NCBI GenBank assembly: GCA_003648575.1
Contig: QMPN01000048.1
Coordinates: 1-14,793, forward strand
Direction of reading: 5' to 3'
DNA length: 14,793 nt
From: Bacteroidota bacterium
Lineage (GTDB): Bacteria; Bacteroidota; Bacteroidia; Bacteroidales; B18-G4
A program made the translations under genes and the position numbers. This document shows, one piece after another, positions 14,040 through 14,793 of this stretch (position 1 is its first letter; every line of letters starts with the position of its first letter). A model generated the notes under the pieces. The model searched no databases, was not told where the DNA came from, and saw only the letters and a program-made list of their open reading frames with translations.

Positions 14040-14793
14040 GTGCCACAAGCATTTATAAAAGATATTCAGTACTACCGCTTTTGCCTTTATGGGTTATTAA
14101 AAAACCTCAGGTTCTTCGAAGCCTTCCTGATACTGTTTTTTCTTGAAAAGGGGATGAGCTTTCTGGCTATCGGGAGCCTGTATGCGATCAGGGAGATTAC
14201 AGTGAATATATTTGAGATACCATCCGGCTTAATGGCAGATACTTTCGGCCGTCGCCGTACCATGATCCTGGCCTTTATTTTTTATATCATCTCATTCATC
14301 GCCTTCTATTTGTCGGAAAACTATGGAGAGTTTATGATCGCCATGATATTGTTTTCGCTTGGGGAGGCTTTTCGCAGCGGAAACCATAAGGCCATGATTT
14401 TTCATTATTTGTCGGTGAAAGGATGGGAAGGGCAGAAGGTGCATTATTATGGGCATACCCGATCATGGTCACAGATAGGCTCTGCCCTGTCGGCGCTGAG
14501 TGGAGCTGCTATTGTATTTATCACGGGCACTTATGAGTATATCTTTCTGTTTTCAGTGGTTCCATATGTGATGAACCTCATCCTGGTGATGACCTACCCC
14601 AGCTTTCTCGACGGGGAGCTCAGGAAACCGGAATGGAAAGAAATCAAAGGCCGGCTCACGACGACCTTCAAGGCTCTCGTCACTGCACTGAGGTCGAAGA
14701 AGGTGCTCAGGATACTGGGAAGCCTGTCAGTATACAGCGGGTATTATAAAGCAGTTAAGGATTACCTCCAGCCCATAGTAGCTGCCTGGGCTC
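14040..14793 (+). CDS. Major facilitator superfamily transporter, 3' end cut by window edge
   Basis: The frame runs open to the right edge (251 full codons). The start is taken as GTG at 14040 because the frame is closed by a TGA at 13971-13973, no in-frame ATG precedes the first membrane helix, and the GTG gives VPQAFIKDIQYYRF ahead of it. The first ATG (14153-14155) would fall inside that first helix region. Hydrophobic segments follow: FFEAFLILFFLEKGMSFLAI, IREITVNIFEIP, MILAFIFYIISFIAFYL, FMIAMILFSLGEAF, IGSALSALSGAAIVFITG, YIFLFSVVPYVMNLILVMTY. Between helices 2 and 3, SGLMADTFGRRRT is the MFS motif A (GxxxDxxGRRR). The drug, sugar or amino-acid specificity cannot be read. Proximity to tnaA suggests, weakly, a tie to amino-acid or indole transport, but the 318-base repeat-filled gap argues against one operon. 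Confidence 0.85.
   Translation, partial: MPQAFIKDIQYYRFCLYGLLKNLRFFEAFLILFFLEKGMSFLAIGSLYAIREITVNIFEIPSGLMADTFGRRRTMILAFIFYIISFIAFYLSENYGEFMIAMILFSLGEAFRSGNHKAMIFHYLSVKGWEGQKVHYYGHTRSWSQIGSALSALSGAAIVFITGTYEYIFLFSVVPYVMNLILVMTYPSFLDGELRKPEWKEIKGRLTTTFKALVTALRSKKVLRILGSLSVYSGYYKAVKDYLQPIVAAWA

Overview
The window looks like chromosomal DNA from a member of the Bacteroidota, probably an anaerobic, protein-degrading relative of the Bacteroidales or Marinilabiliales. The evidence is a complete type IX secretion (T9SS) type A sorting domain on one secreted peptidase, a gingipain-family (C25) peptidase next to it, TAnnTTTG-like -7 promoter boxes, few Shine-Dalgarno sequences, and a sigma/anti-sigma/DUF4097-like/outer-membrane-protein gene order typical of this phylum. 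All genes up to about 12.1 kb read leftward; the last two read rightward.

Region 1 (1-5014) holds two large exported peptidases. One is a C25 cysteine peptidase cut by the left edge. The other is a complete zinc carboxypeptidase (M14) with several accessory domains and a T9SS tail. Region 2 (5195-7194) is the ptb-buk pair, which converts butyryl-CoA (or branched acyl-CoA) to the free acid and makes ATP. A palindromic, operator-like sequence lies in the ptb leader. Region 3 (7335-12117) is a tightly packed leftward gene series: ECF sigma factor, membrane anti-sigma factor, DUF4097-like exported protein, two small outer-membrane proteins, and a secreted M64 (IgA-peptidase family) metallopeptidase. 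Two gene junctions overlap, so most or all of it is probably one operon. Region 4 (12118-14793) starts with a 224-base divergent intergenic region, followed by tryptophanase (tnaA), a 318-base gene-free stretch rich in repeats, and the 5' part of an MFS transporter cut by the right edge.

Together the genes suggest a protein- and amino-acid-fermenting lifestyle: three exported peptidases of unrelated catalytic types, tryptophan breakdown to indole, pyruvate and ammonia, and substrate-level phosphorylation through acyl phosphate. I did not find a clearly new defence or mobile system. The items most worth a second look are the putative envelope-sensing ECF operon that ends in a peptidase, the operator-like repeats ahead of ptb, and the short tandem or low-complexity repeats in three intergenic gaps.
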